DNA from: Peribacillus butanolivorans
GTDB lineage: Bacteria; Bacillota; Bacilli; Bacillales; DSM-1321
Assembly: GCF_001273755.1 (NCBI RefSeq)
Contig: NZ_LGYA01000001.1
Coordinates: 3,179,177 to 3,243,176 of the forward strand
Direction: 5' to 3'
Length of the DNA stretch: 64,000 nucleotides
This document shows positions 37,960-47,815 of this stretch, piece by piece. How positions within the stretch are numbered: the first letter of the stretch is position 1; each line of letters opens with the position of its first letter. The notes beneath the pieces are model-generated. The model was not told the origin of the DNA. It saw nothing but the letters and a program-made list of their open reading frames with translations, and did no database searches. A program made the position numbers and the translations under genes.

Positions 37960-38000
37960 AAGTAAATTAACCGCATTCAAACGTTTTGGAGGTAAAAGTC

Positions 38001-38873
38001 ATGCTTTTCGGCTTAAAATTGAAAAACACTATATTTATCCTTTTTGGAGCTGGAATCTTCGCATTTGGCCTCGTACATTTTAACATGCAAAATAACTTGG
38101 CAGAAGGCGGTTTCACTGGTCTCACCTTGATTATATATCAACTTATTGGGATAAATCCTTCTTATTCTAATTTGGTTTTAAATATCCCCTTATTCTTAAT
38201 AGGGTGGAAATATTTAGGACGGACTTCTTTTTTTTATACAATCATTGGAACAGTTGGTTTATCCGTTTGGCTATGGGTATTCGAAAGATATCAAATCGAA
38301 ATAAATCTCGGGAATGATTTGATGCTGGTGGCATTGTTTGCCGGGGTCTTTGTTGGTGTTGGGCTAGGTATCATCTTCCGTTATGGCGGGACAACTGGCG
38401 GCGTTGATATTATTGCCCGATTTGCCCATCGTTATTTAGGAATGGGCATGGGCCGGACCATGTTTATTTTTGATGCCGTTGTTATTGGCCTATCCATTCT
38501 CACCTACTTGGATTACAGGGAAGCGATGTATACCCTAGTGGCGGTATTCATCGGTGCGCGGGTTATCGACTTTATGCAGGAAGGAGCCTATGCGGCTAGA
38601 GGAGCAATGATTATCAGCGAGAAAAATGAGGAAATTGCTGATAAAATCATGAAAGATATGGAGCGGGGAGTAACAGTCTTAAGAGGGTATGGATCATATA
38701 CAAGAACTGATCGAGAAGTTCTATATTGTGTTGTAGGTAAAAATGAGCTCGTTCGCTTGAAAAATGCCATCACTTCAGTGGACCCTCATGCTTTTGTATC
38801 TGTAAGTGAAGTGCATGACGTATTAGGTGAAGGCTTTACCCTTGATGAGAATAAGAATCCAATCGAACGGTAG
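38001..38873 (+). CDS. ypjC: YitT family membrane protein YpjC
   Basis: A 290-residue membrane protein with five or more N-terminal helices (including IIFRYGGTTGGVDIIARF, a YitT signature) and a cytosolic C-terminal DUF2179 domain (GVTVLRGYGSYTRTDREVLYCVV). Substrate unknown; DUF2179 resembles small regulatory ligand-binding modules. The ATG at 38001 is 7 bases after GGAGGT; the TTG inside that SD is not the start. Confidence 0.88.
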   Translation: MLFGLKLKNTIFILFGAGIFAFGLVHFNMQNNLAEGGFTGLTLIIYQLIGINPSYSNLVLNIPLFLIGWKYLGRTSFFYTIIGTVGLSVWLWVFERYQIEINLGNDLMLVALFAGVFVGVGLGIIFRYGGTTGGVDIIARFAHRYLGMGMGRTMFIFDAVVIGLSILTYLDYREAMYTLVAVFIGARVIDFMQEGAYAARGAMIISEKNEEIADKIMKDMERGVTVLRGYGSYTRTDREVLYCVVGKNELVRLKNAITSVDPHAFVSVSEVHDVLGEGFTLDENKNPIER

Positions 38874-38977
38874 TATCCACTGTGAAACCATTACAAATAC
38901 ATATTTTACATGATTCCCCGAATAGTGAAGTTATATAAGTAGTGTTAACTAAACCCGGTATACAACGAAAACGAATA

Positions 38978-39008
38978 AAAAGAACTCCATCTGTGATGGA
39001 GTTCTTTT
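38978..39008. terminator. Bidirectional terminator between ypjC and the metallopeptidase
   Basis: AAAAGAACTCCAT and ATGGAGTTCTTTT around CTGTG, perfect arms with A/T runs on both sides. Confidence 0.88.
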
Positions 39009-39011
39009 TAT

Positions 39012-39686
39012 TTAATCTTCTTCTCTCATACCTGTATACATAAGCAGAAGTCGAACTAGTTCAAGTACGGCTACAAGAGCGGCAGCAACATACGTCATCG
39101 CAGCTGCACTTAATACTTTTTTCGTTTCTCGTTCTTCATCATTACGGATAACTCCTACAGAAACGAGTTGATCCATTGCCCGAGAGGAAGCATTAAACTC
39201 CACCGGCAGCGTGATTACTTGAAATAATACTGCAGCTGCCATAAATACGATACCCGCTATTAATAAGCCTGGGATTCTGGCTAACACCCCGATTAAAATC
39301 AAAATCCAAGATATATTGGAACCAAAGTTAGCGACCGGTACTAACGCATGGCGAAAACGTAAGAACGCATAAGCTTCTTTATCTTGAATCGCATGTCCCA
39401 CTTCATGGGCTGCAACTGCTACACCGGCAACAGAATGCCCATGATAGTTATCCGTCGATAAACGGACCGTTTTATCTCTTGGGTCGTAATGATCTGAGAG
39501 CATTCCAGGTGTTTCTTCGACCCTGACATTATATAAACCATTTTGATCCAAAATGGCTCTCGCCGTTTCAGCACCATTCATACCCGAAGAAGCAGATACT
39601 TTTGAATATTTTTTATACGTACTTTTCACTTTCATTTGTGCATAAATCGGGATTAAAATGATAATCGCCAAATAAATGAAATACAT
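39012..39686 (-). CDS. Membrane zinc metallopeptidase, YugP family
   Basis: A 224-residue membrane protein. After an N-terminal helix comes a cytosolic part with AAHEVGHAIQD, the HExxH zinc site, and LSDHYDPRDKTVRLS before it. Three more hydrophobic segments follow. The family is called neutral zinc metallopeptidase 2 or YugP; its substrates are unknown. In B. subtilis yugP lies elsewhere, so this is a change of gene order. It is followed by a terminator and preceded by ypjB. Confidence 0.87.
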   Translation of the reverse strand: MYFIYLAIIILIPIYAQMKVKSTYKKYSKVSASSGMNGAETARAILDQNGLYNVRVEETPGMLSDHYDPRDKTVRLSTDNYHGHSVAGVAVAAHEVGHAIQDKEAYAFLRFRHALVPVANFGSNISWILILIGVLARIPGLLIAGIVFMAAAVLFQVITLPVEFNASSRAMDQLVSVGVIRNDEERETKKVLSAAAMTYVAAALVAVLELVRLLLMYTGMREED

Positions 39687-39769
39687 GGTATCCTCCTAAA
39701 ACTATTATTACTCTCAATTCTATGGAATGAATGCTACCATGTCAAATATAGAGTTCTCTTCACTTACCT

Positions 39770-40555
39770 TCAATCGTTATGTTCTTTTCTAGGTTTTTCT
39801 CGATCTCCATTATATTTTCTCCAGCCGACGTAAGAAAGAGTCATTATTATAATACTGCCAGTAGTTATGATAACCCACCAAAGGGAAGGATCTGCATCGT
39901 CTTCTCCCATATCATTAAAAATAGACGTTAATTCATTTTGCAATGCATCCAGCTCTTTTTGGCTATCACTATCTCTAATTACTTCAGGACGGTATTGATT
40001 AATGTATTGAATCCTAGTATCCAGTTGCTGAATCTTTTCTTTAGAAAGGTCGACTTTCAAGCTTGGATATATCATTTCGTATTGTGAAAGGAATAAGTTC
40101 AATTGATTATTAAATGTTATTGTGTCTTGATGGATCGCGGCATCCTTTGTTTGCCTGAAGGAATTCATCATTTGATCCTCCATCTCGGTCCAAAGAGGCT
40201 GATGCGTTGACTTCACAGCATCCACAACAAGCCTAAATTTTGTAACTGAATTAACCTTCTCAGAATCTCCCTTATTCAAATCCTTTATTGTCATCAATGC
40301 TTCATTATGAGCTACAGTAATAATTCGAAGTTCGTCCATGTCAAGAATTTGTTCTTTCGCTGTCTCTTTTATAAACTGGTCAGAAAAAAACGTAAGCATC
40401 TTTTCCGAATCTCCGTATCGCTTCAACTTTGTCATTTCCAACGCTCTATCGGAAATGTTATCTAATTGCTCCAAACTTGAAGAGGATTCTGCATAGACAG
40501 GGAAATGTAAGACGACAAATAAAACAGCAATGGTTAATATGAATTTTTTCAACAT
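39770..40555 (-). CDS. ypjB: Sporulation protein YpjB
   Basis: A 261-residue protein with an N-terminal signal peptide (about 1-22), a helical extracytoplasmic domain, a C-terminal membrane helix (WWVIITTGSIIIMTLSYVGW) and a short basic tail. It matches the YpjB family described as a sporulation protein. Topology places the domain outside the cytosol. Located downstream of ypjA as in B. subtilis. Confidence 0.85.
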   Translation of the reverse strand: MLKKFILTIAVLFVVLHFPVYAESSSSLEQLDNISDRALEMTKLKRYGDSEKMLTFFSDQFIKETAKEQILDMDELRIITVAHNEALMTIKDLNKGDSEKVNSVTKFRLVVDAVKSTHQPLWTEMEDQMMNSFRQTKDAAIHQDTITFNNQLNLFLSQYEMIYPSLKVDLSKEKIQQLDTRIQYINQYRPEVIRDSDSQKELDALQNELTSIFNDMGEDDADPSLWWVIITTGSIIIMTLSYVGWRKYNGDREKPRKEHND

Positions 40556-40631
40556 GCTACTCGTCCCTCCTCATATCTCTACTAAAACGATATGAAACAA
40601 AAAACATGAGTAGACCTTGTTCATCATAAAA

Positions 40632-40670
40632 AGTTAACCCCGCACTCAAAAAATGAATGCGGGGCTAACT
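40632..40670 (-). terminator. Terminator of ypjA
   Basis: AGTTAGCCCCGCATTCA and TGAGTGCGGGGTTAACT pair on the minus strand, and TTTTTA follows. Confidence 0.85.
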
Positions 40671-40671
40671 A

Positions 40672-41268
40672 TTAGTTGATCATTGAAAGAGTAAATCGCT
40701 TTTTTCTAAAACCAAAGTACCATCCAACAAAGATAGAAAGAATGCTTAGCCAAAAGGTAAAATAGCCTATTGAATTCATATAGACCAATAAATCACGATA
40801 AATAGGCATCATTTCAAAAACGTAATCAATAATATCATTATGTATGGTCCAAATCCCTGCTAAAATCAAATGCCAAGGTTTTATTCGATAAAATGGTGAA
40901 TATAAAATCCCTTGAATCGCCATACCCAAATGAGAAGCCATTAACATATAACCTTCCCAAGGCAATGTACCTGTTGTCATTAATGTCAGTATATTCATCA
41001 CAACTGCCCATAAACCATATTTGAATAGGGTTATAATCGCCAATGCCTCCATAAGGCCAAAGTTTCTTTTCAAAAGAAACCCCAGTAATACAAATACAAA
41101 AAATAGGCTAGCAGTCGGGCTGTCTGGTACAAAAGCTAAAAAAATAGTCGGTGTGTTTGCTAATTGACTACCATACCAATAATATCCAAATATAGTTCCG
41201 AATATATTAACCATTAATAGCAAAAAGAGCATTTGCCGATTTGCAAGCCAGCTGTAGATAATATTCAT
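40672..41268 (-). CDS. ypjA: YpjA membrane protein (DUF1405)
   Basis: A 198-residue integral membrane protein with about six hydrophobic helices and a WxxHNDxxDY segment (IWTIHNDIIDYVFE) conserved in DUF1405. Function unknown. The ATG at 41268 follows AGAGG by 8 bases; starts further upstream have no SD. It lies downstream of qcrC behind a terminator. Confidence 0.87.
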   Translation of the reverse strand: MNIIYSWLANRQMLFLLLMVNIFGTIFGYYWYGSQLANTPTIFLAFVPDSPTASLFFVFVLLGFLLKRNFGLMEALAIITLFKYGLWAVVMNILTLMTTGTLPWEGYMLMASHLGMAIQGILYSPFYRIKPWHLILAGIWTIHNDIIDYVFEMMPIYRDLLVYMNSIGYFTFWLSILSIFVGWYFGFRKKRFTLSMIN

Positions 41269-41379
41269 TCTTTTTACCTCTCTTACTATTCTCAATACAC
41301 CCATTTTACAGTTCCTGATCTTTAAATCCAAGTTTTCATTTCAATTTTTTATCAGATTTTTTTCAATTTTCCAATAAAA

Positions 41380-41405
41380 AAGCCGACAACCGTAGTCGTC
41401 AGCTT
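41380..41405 (-). terminator. Terminator of qcrABC
   Basis: AAGCTGACGAC and GTTGTCGGCTT pair around a TACG tetraloop on the minus strand, followed by TTTTATTGG. Confidence 0.8.
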
Positions 41406-41449
41406 TTCCATTCGGCAGCATATGAAAGAAAATGCTGTCGATAAATACT

Positions 41450-42217
41450 TTATTTTGCTGTTAAACCCGAAACAAATTCAGCTAATGTTGCCAATTCTTC
41501 ATCAGAACCTTTGAACATACCAGCTGGCATAGCACCTTGTCCTTTGCGAGCGATTTTAGAGATTTCTTCTGGCTTTAAACCAGTGTCAATCAAGCTCGGT
41601 GCTCCTGCTCCACCTGTTAACTCAGCTCCGTGACAACTAATACAACCACTAGCATCCATAAGTTTATAACCTTCGCTGTCTTTATCAATGTCTGCACCTT
41701 CTACTATTGCACCTTGTTTCTTAGAAGCTTCCCAGTCGTGATGGGCTGCAGACTCCCATGTCAGATAAAAAACACCAGCCATTGCTAATAACATAAAACC
41801 TACAGCAAATGGACGTTTTGCTGGACTACGCTCTGGACCACGGTCTAAAAATGGTGCCAAGAGCAATGCCCCGAATGCTAGTCCAGGTATAACGAGAGCC
41901 CCGATTGCATTATACGGACCCGATGCATAAGTATACTTAAGTAATTGGTAAAGGAATAGGAAATACCAGTCAGGTAGCGGAATATACGCTGTATCTGTCG
42001 GATCTGCTATTCTTTCTAATGGAGACGGATGTGCAATTGTTAGGCACAAATAGCCAACAAGAAATACAGCTCCGACCATCCATTCTTTTAAAAGGAAATT
42101 AGGCCAAAATGCTTCAGTTTTCCCAGGATATTCTGAATAATCTTTCGGAATATTCGGTTTACGGTTCGCGGAGATACGCGAGTCACCTACGAATTTCATA
42201 CCTTTCCCACGATGCAT
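41450..42217 (-). CDS. qcrC: Menaquinol:cytochrome c reductase cytochrome b/c subunit QcrC
   Basis: A 255-residue fusion typical of Bacillus. The N-terminal half has membrane helices like subunit IV of cytochrome b6f (PLPDWYFLFLYQLLKY). The C-terminal half is a cytochrome c domain with one haem site CISCH and an axial Met in the GAMPAGMF segment. It passes electrons from quinol oxidation to cytochrome c oxidase. Third gene of qcrABC, before a terminator. Confidence 0.95.
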   Translation of the reverse strand: MHRGKGMKFVGDSRISANRKPNIPKDYSEYPGKTEAFWPNFLLKEWMVGAVFLVGYLCLTIAHPSPLERIADPTDTAYIPLPDWYFLFLYQLLKYTYASGPYNAIGALVIPGLAFGALLLAPFLDRGPERSPAKRPFAVGFMLLAMAGVFYLTWESAAHHDWEASKKQGAIVEGADIDKDSEGYKLMDASGCISCHGAELTGGAGAPSLIDTGLKPEEISKIARKGQGAMPAGMFKGSDEELATLAEFVSGLTAK

Positions 42218-42272
42218 TGAACAATCCCCTCCTTTATGAAAAGGTTTTTATGATTCTCAGTTCATAATTCTT

Positions 42273-42947
42273 TTATAGTGGACCTGAAATACCTTGTTTC
42301 CGGATCATCAAGAAATGAGCCGCTAGTAAAGCAAATAATGCTGCAGGCAGGAAGAATACATGAATTGCGAAGAATCGTGTTAATGTCTGTGCTCCAACTA
42401 TTGTTGGATCTCCTGCTATCAATGTCTTAAGTGCTGGTCCCATTAGCGGTACCGAATCAACAATTGTCAAAGTAACCTTTGTTGCAAATAGCGCTTTCAT
42501 ATCCCATGGCAGTAAATAACCTGTTAATCCTAATGCCAGCATAATAAAGAAAATTAATACGCCGACCATCCAGTTCAATTCACGCGGTTTTTTGTAAGCT
42601 CCCTGGAAGAAGACACGAAGAGTATGTAAAAACATCATAACAATAACTAGACTTGCTCCCCAGTGATGCATACCACGGACAATTTGACCGAAGGCAACTT
42701 CATTTTGTAGATAATAAACAGATTCCCAAGCGTTTTTAATGTCCGGTACATAGTACATCGTCAAGAACATACCCGACAATATTTGGATGACCGTGATAAA
42801 GAAAGTTAACCCACCAAAACAATATACGAATGCAGAAAAATGATGCGCGGGGTTAACATGTTCAGGAACCTCATGGTCAGCAATATCCCGCCATAATGGC
42901 GTAATATCTAAACGCTCGTCCACCCAGTCATATAACTTTGTTAGCAA
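42273..42947 (-). CDS. qcrB: Menaquinol:cytochrome c reductase cytochrome b subunit QcrB
   Basis: A b6-type cytochrome b of 224 residues with four membrane helices. The haem-binding histidine pairs are visible in MHHWGASLVIVMMFLHTLR and in FFAIHVFFLPAALFALLAAH, and GYLLPWD is the quinol-site loop. Together with QcrA and QcrC it forms the bc complex that oxidises the menaquinol made by menG, hepS and hepT in this window. Confidence 0.96.
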   Translation of the reverse strand: MLTKLYDWVDERLDITPLWRDIADHEVPEHVNPAHHFSAFVYCFGGLTFFITVIQILSGMFLTMYYVPDIKNAWESVYYLQNEVAFGQIVRGMHHWGASLVIVMMFLHTLRVFFQGAYKKPRELNWMVGVLIFFIMLALGLTGYLLPWDMKALFATKVTLTIVDSVPLMGPALKTLIAGDPTIVGAQTLTRFFAIHVFFLPAALFALLAAHFLMIRKQGISGPL

Positions 42948-42950
42948 TGT

Positions 42951-43457
42951 TTACGCCCCCCCATGCGGTTTTAATTGACCCAAATAAAGAATTCCATCTT
43001 TCTCTTTCGTGTCATAGACATCCAAAGGTGAAACCGGTGGTGTCCCTTTCACGTTCACACCATCTTTCGTGTACCTGCCATAATGACAAGGACAGAAAAA
43101 TTGATTCGGATTAGACTTATCCGTATTCCATGCTACCGTACAGCCTAAATGTTTACAAATTGGAGATAAAGCAACGATATTACCGTCTTCCATTTTATAA
43201 ACCCAAGCTGTATTTGTTTCTTCAGACTCATACCACCCGTCGACCTGCTTAAAACTAAAGTCAACACGGGTTGGTTCGGTAGTCAGTTCACTTACCTTTT
43301 GTTTAGTTGCAATGTAATCCCCGCCTTTATCTGCTGATAATACTGGATCAATTGCAAACCTAACCATAGGCATCAACATACCGGCCGCCATAAATCCACC
43401 AACGCCAGTAAGTGTGTAATTAAGGAATTGACGTCGTGAAACATTATGCTTGCTCAT
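42951..43457 (-). CDS. qcrA: Menaquinol:cytochrome c reductase Rieske subunit QcrA
   Basis: A 168-residue Rieske iron-sulphur protein. CKHLGC and CPCHYG give the two Cys-His pairs of the 2Fe-2S cluster and its disulphide. The N-terminus SRRQFLNYTLTGVGGF has a twin-arginine motif and a hydrophobic anchor, consistent with Tat-dependent membrane insertion as known for QcrA. First gene of qcrABC; qcrB follows after 3 bases. Confidence 0.96.
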   Translation of the reverse strand: MSKHNVSRRQFLNYTLTGVGGFMAAGMLMPMVRFAIDPVLSADKGGDYIATKQKVSELTTEPTRVDFSFKQVDGWYESEETNTAWVYKMEDGNIVALSPICKHLGCTVAWNTDKSNPNQFFCPCHYGRYTKDGVNVKGTPPVSPLDVYDTKEKDGILYLGQLKPHGGA

Positions 43458-43536
43458 GCGTTTTCCCCCCCTCTATTACTATACTGAGAGCCCAAAGGAC
43501 CAATAAATAGCAACACTATAAAACTAGGACATTTCC

Positions 43537-43565
43537 ATGATATCTCAATAATTTACCAAGGTCAA
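43537..43565 (-). promoter_or_regulatory. Sigma-A-like promoter of qcrABC
   Basis: TTGACC, 17 bases, TATCAT on the minus strand, about 80 bases before the qcrA start. Confidence 0.55.
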
Positions 43566-43617
43566 TATTTGTAAAACCCAAAAGGTGGCAACTATGTGTC
43601 AAATAATGCGAAAAATC

Positions 43618-44079
43618 CTACTTTTTTTCATTTTTCCAATTATAAGTGAAAATATCAAGGATCTGGAGAACTTGCTGGTTAATCATTTCCCTGGCTTGGT
43701 TATTTTCTAGGGTTTCAAGAGGGATGGCTGGAATCCATACTAAATTATGTTCTAATTCCCGCTCTTCCTTTTTCCATTCAATATCTGATGTAAGAAAAAA
43801 AATATGTTTAAAATTATTTTCTTTCACTTTGTTGGTCCAACGCTTTAATAAATCAATCTTATCCTCCTCATCACTCAAATAATGAAAAGTTGGCATTAAA
43901 AGAATTCTTCCTTTCATCTGCTTTTCAATTTCCGAGCTTAAAATGGTAAGAAATTCATTCATTGAACCAGTTTGCTTAATTTGACTTCCAAATGTTATGG
44001 GAATCAATGGAATTAAAACCGTATCCACATACTCTTTTGACTGGATATACATATCCAGATCTTTTGCTGTCCACTTCAT
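43618..44079 (-). CDS. ypiF: YpiF protein (DUF2487)
   Basis: A 153-residue cytosolic protein of DUF2487 with segments MKWTAKDLDMYIQSKEYVDT and LVWIPAIPLE. Role unknown. In Bacillus it is always found between ypiB and qcrA, as here, which suggests but does not prove a link with respiratory complex assembly. Confidence 0.85.
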   Translation of the reverse strand: MKWTAKDLDMYIQSKEYVDTVLIPLIPITFGSQIKQTGSMNEFLTILSSEIEKQMKGRILLMPTFHYLSDEEDKIDLLKRWTNKVKENNFKHIFFLTSDIEWKKEERELEHNLVWIPAIPLETLENNQAREMINQQVLQILDIFTYNWKNEKK

Positions 44080-44208
44080 ATTTTTTCTTCACTCCCGATT
44101 TATTAAATCAACTCCTTATCATTTTACCATTTTTTTATTACATCTTTACCATATATCTATAGTCTTTACAAAAATGTGGATTTTATCAGCGTTTTATAAA
44201 AAATAAAA

Positions 44209-44231
44209 ACCTTTCCTGATTACGGAAAGGT
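44209..44231 (-). terminator. Terminator of ypiA-ypiB
   Basis: ACCTTTCC and GGAAAGGT around a 7-base loop, followed by TTTTATTTTT on the minus strand. Confidence 0.82.
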
Positions 44232-44240
44232 CGTTTTAGT

Positions 44241-44792
44241 TCATCCAAGTACTTTTAATTGATTTAGTTGTTCGGTTAAGTTCTTAAATGCCTGTTCGTC
44301 ATGTTTATCGAGCGCTTCATCAATTTCCTTAAGTAGACGATCCCTTTGGAAATACAGCATACTTTTTTCCAAAAATTGCTCAGCCAGCAGCTGATCTTTT
44401 TCATTTGCAGCCGTGGATTTCGGCATGAAAGGGTTATTCTCAAGCACTGCTGCGTACTGATATGAAGAATAAGCGGATTTAAAATTGAGTTGAATATAAA
44501 TATCTTCATCCCGGTTTAAGCGGATATCATGAAAAGATTTCTCTGCATCGGTCGTCATAATATTGGACTTATAGAACCTAAAAGGAACCTCTTCTACACA
44601 ATGTGTCGACATAATTAATCCGCGTGGACAATATTGTGCATTTTCTACAAAATGAACCTTTTTCATTAATTGATCATGACTCATTAAATAATTTAATATC
44701 CAAACACATTCTCTTCTTTTCAGTTGATAATGATTTAAAAACCACCGAATAAAATCCTTTTTCTCATTCACAGAAACAGGGGCAGCCACCAT
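44241..44792 (-). CDS. ypiB: YpiB protein (UPF0302)
   Basis: A 183-residue cytosolic protein of the UPF0302 family. [20 protein letters not shown] and [16 protein letters not shown] are the N-terminal family signature, and the C-terminal 40 residues form an amphipathic helix pair ([20 protein letters not shown]). Biochemical role unknown. Co-transcribed with ypiA. Confidence 0.86.
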   Translation of the reverse strand: MVAAPVSVNEKKDFIRWFLNHYQLKRRECVWILNYLMSHDQLMKKVHFVENAQYCPRGLIMSTHCVEEVPFRFYKSNIMTTDAEKSFHDIRLNRDEDIYIQLNFKSAYSSYQYAAVLENNPFMPKSTAANEKDQLLAEQFLEKSMLYFQRDRLLKEIDEALDKHDEQAFKNLTEQLNQLKVLG

Positions 44793-44834
44793 GAATTCCC
44801 TCCTCTGTCTTGATATTTTTTTATTTTCTCTTAT

Positions 44835-46106
44835 CTACAATTCCTCTGGACTTTCACCAAGCCGTTCCAAAATCATCACATACTCATCGTTTGCTGGGTT
44901 TAGCTCAAGCAGCTTATTAAATACTTCTCTAGATGTGGTTCTGTCTCCTTCTTCAATTAAAAAGAAACCATAGTTTTCAAGAAAGTCTGGATTGTTCTTG
45001 AATGAATTATATGCTTTATGATAGCAGGTTAATGACTCTTTAAATTGTTCGGTGTGTTGATAACATACGGCAGCTATCCATTCAAACTGCGGATCATCCT
45101 CACCGTATCTTCTAACCTCGCCAATACACTCTAAGATATCTTCATATCTTTCGTGATGCATATACAGTTTCAAAAGAGTAAGTGCAGCTTCCAAATAGCC
45201 GGGATCAATGGCAAGAGCCTCTTTGAATAAATTTTCTGCTTCACTATCGAGTCCGCTTTTTAAGGCTATTTTACCACCGAAGAAATAAAGCTCCTTATTG
45301 AATTCATCAGCCTTGATACCTTCTTTGACCGTTTTCAAAGCATTTTCCAAATCTTCAAGATGTTCATAACTCTTAGCCAAGTATAAATATAGGGAATGAT
45401 ATTCATGATCCAATTCCTTCAATTCGATAAACTTACGCACGGCGGTTTCATAAAGACCTGCTTGAAAAGCTGTAAATGCATACTCAAATAACGTATTTAT
45501 TTCGAGCCCGTCATTTAGAGCCTTTTCAAAGTACGGAAGGGCCTCCTCAAACTTCCCAGAGCTGCTTAATGCTTCAGCTAGTCGTTGATTGACATTAACT
45601 CCAGCAATTTCTTGTTCCTGTTCCAAAACCTTTATGTAATTTGCAATGGCTTCCTGGTCTCTTCCTTGATGATAGAACAGTTCACCTAGTGCAAAATCAA
45701 TGATGATCTCATCTGGTAGTATTCCCTTTGCCTGCAACAATTTTCGCTCACTGACCTCATCCATCCCCTGTAATTGATAAAGGTCTGCTTCCAAAAGCAA
45801 TGCACTGGGATATACTTCATCATCTACACTTACTTTTTCAAGCATTAACATCGCTTCATCTTCTTGATCCATATCAATCAAAATTTCAGCTAATGAAACA
45901 ATCAATTCTCCTTCATCAGGATATAGTTCTAGTAGATGCTCAAAAAGATCTTTTGCCTCCTCTACAAAACCAAGCTGGAGCATTTCTTCAGCCAGCATCA
46001 AAATGTCCTCGGCTGACTCTGATGATTTAATTCGATTTATATGTTTAAGAGCTTCTGTTAATTCCCCTTTTTTTAAATGCTGAATAACTTGATCTACTGT
46101 GTTCAT
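44835..46106 (-). CDS. ypiA: TPR protein YpiA
   Basis: A 423-residue protein consisting almost entirely of about 11 tetratricopeptide repeats (for example EEALPYFEKAL, SEAENLFKEALAIDPGYLEAA), acidic and without membrane segments. TPR arrays bind protein partners, and the partner is not known. It stands immediately downstream of the aro cluster and upstream of ypiB, as in B. subtilis. Confidence 0.9.
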   Translation of the reverse strand: MNTVDQVIQHLKKGELTEALKHINRIKSSESAEDILMLAEEMLQLGFVEEAKDLFEHLLELYPDEGELIVSLAEILIDMDQEDEAMLMLEKVSVDDEVYPSALLLEADLYQLQGMDEVSERKLLQAKGILPDEIIIDFALGELFYHQGRDQEAIANYIKVLEQEQEIAGVNVNQRLAEALSSSGKFEEALPYFEKALNDGLEINTLFEYAFTAFQAGLYETAVRKFIELKELDHEYHSLYLYLAKSYEHLEDLENALKTVKEGIKADEFNKELYFFGGKIALKSGLDSEAENLFKEALAIDPGYLEAALTLLKLYMHHERYEDILECIGEVRRYGEDDPQFEWIAAVCYQHTEQFKESLTCYHKAYNSFKNNPDFLENYGFFLIEEGDRTTSREVFNKLLELNPANDEYVMILERLGESPEEL

Positions 46107-46502
46107 TGCTGTTTCCTTCCTTTTTGCATAATAAACTTAGTCTCTAGACAAACACTCTCACGTGATAGTGTTATATTCTCTTCCATAAAGTACAAAATGT
46201 TGCATCTAATCGTGAGGTGCATAGTAAAAACAGTATTCATTAGTTTACCATACTGCAGCCCTGTATTCCATTGATGAAATTCTCCCCCCATTCTTATTAA
46301 AAAAAGGTTAATAGTTAATTCTCCATACAAAGGTAAATCTCCTTTTTGGTGATAATCGCCTTTTTAATAATTTTAAGGAGTTATTATTAGAAAAGAGGCC
46401 GTTATGATAGCGCTTTCAACAATTCCGAGAGATTAATCTAAGAAAAAAAAAATATAAAAAAGTCTGCAGACTCTAATAAGGTCTGCAAACTTCTTTAAAT
46501 CT
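46107..46502. other. Gap between aroA and ypiA
   Basis: A 396-base gap. It contains the aroA terminator (46461-46491) and presumably the ypiA promoter. A possible 75-codon frame at 46103-46330 has no ribosome binding site or family resemblance and I do not regard it as a gene. Confidence 0.6.
46461..46491 (-). terminator. Terminator of the aro operon
   Basis: AGTTTGCAGAC and GTCTGCAGACT pair around a 9-base loop, followed by TTTTTTATATTTTTTTT on the minus strand. Confidence 0.85.
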
Positions 46503-47789
46503 TTACTGTATTAAATGAGTCAAATGCTCAAAAAATTGTGGATATGAGACATCAATTGCATCCGGATCCTCAAGTTCCACTTTCCCATCAGTGATCAATG
46601 CTGCTACAGCCAGCATCATCCCAATACGGTGGTCTCCATGGCTTGTAACCGTGCCACCATTTAGTGCTTTTCGTCCCTTGATAATTAAGCCGTCTACAGT
46701 CGGCGTTATATCCGCTCCAAGGATGGAAAGCTCGTTGGCTACCGTATCAATTCGATTGGTCTCTTTCACTTTAAGCTCTGCTGCGTCCTTGATCGTCGTT
46801 ATTCCTTCCGCCTGGGTGGCCAAAAGTGCAATAACTGGTATCTCATCGATTAGGCGAGGAATTAAATCACCGCTGATCGTTGTTCCTTTTAAACGAGAGC
46901 TTCTGACAGTAATATCGCCTGCCGGTTCACCTTCGCTCGATTTCTTCTCGACCGTTATATCTGCCCCCATCGCTTTCATAACTTCGATGATACCTGTTCT
47001 TGTCGAATTAAGGCCCACATTCTTCAGAACAATTTCACTATTTTCTGTAATTGCAGCAGCCACCATAAAGAACGCTGCAGAAGAAATATCTCCAGGCACA
47101 TGAATATTGGTTCCTTTGAACACTTGGTTGCCTTTTACTTTTATCGTTTGACCGTCTTTTTCGATTTCCCCGCCAAACTGCTTGATCATTCGTTCCGTAT
47201 GATCACGAGTCTCTTCCGGTTCGACAATGATTGTCTCCCCTTCTGCCTGCAAGCCTGCAAGGAGAATAGCTGATTTGACTTGTGCGCTTGCCACAGGCAA
47301 TTTATAGCGAAACCCTTGTAATTTACCACCCCTTATGAAAAGCGGCGTGTATTCGGCTCCTTTCCGGCCATCAATGTGTGCTCCCATCTGACTGAGAGGA
47401 TTGACTACTCGGGTCATCGGGCGTTTAGCTATTGATTCGTCACCTACTAACACAGCCGAAAAATCCTGGCCAGCCAAAATGCCCATCATTAATCTGATCG
47501 TAGTACCAGAATTTCCGACATCAAGTACTTCACGTGGCTCCGTCAAACCATTAAAACCTTTGCCTTCAATACGGACCTGCTGCCCATCTTGTTCAATGTT
47601 TACTCCAAGCTGTTTAAAACAGGAAATAGTACTTAAACAATCTGCTCCAGGCAGAAAATTAGTAACTGTCGTTTCACCCTCGGCAAGGGCTCCGAACATA
47701 ATCGAACGATGGGAGATAGACTTATCTCCTGGTACAGCAATTGCACCACGTAATGATTGAATGTTCGTTTTTAAACTTTTTGTATTCAT
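46503..47789 (-). CDS. aroA: EPSP synthase (3-phosphoshikimate 1-carboxyvinyltransferase)
   Basis: A 428-residue enzyme joining shikimate-3-phosphate and [37 protein letters not shown] and [12 protein letters not shown] are the substrate-binding loops. B. subtilis calls this gene aroE. Last gene of the aromatic supraoperon, right before its terminator; 27 bases separate it from tyrA. Confidence 0.95.
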   Translation of the reverse strand: MNTKSLKTNIQSLRGAIAVPGDKSISHRSIMFGALAEGETTVTNFLPGADCLSTISCFKQLGVNIEQDGQQVRIEGKGFNGLTEPREVLDVGNSGTTIRLMMGILAGQDFSAVLVGDESIAKRPMTRVVNPLSQMGAHIDGRKGAEYTPLFIRGGKLQGFRYKLPVASAQVKSAILLAGLQAEGETIIVEPEETRDHTERMIKQFGGEIEKDGQTIKVKGNQVFKGTNIHVPGDISSAAFFMVAAAITENSEIVLKNVGLNSTRTGIIEVMKAMGADITVEKKSSEGEPAGDITVRSSRLKGTTISGDLIPRLIDEIPVIALLATQAEGITTIKDAAELKVKETNRIDTVANELSILGADITPTVDGLIIKGRKALNGGTVTSHGDHRIGMMLAVAALITDGKVELEDPDAIDVSYPQFFEHLTHLIQ

Positions 47790-47815
47790 ACAATCATCCT
47801 TCGACTATTATTTTA

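Noticed and set aside
46103-46330. 75-codon minus-strand frame before ypiA
   Set aside because: No ribosome binding site and no protein-like pattern; it occupies the promoter region of ypiA.
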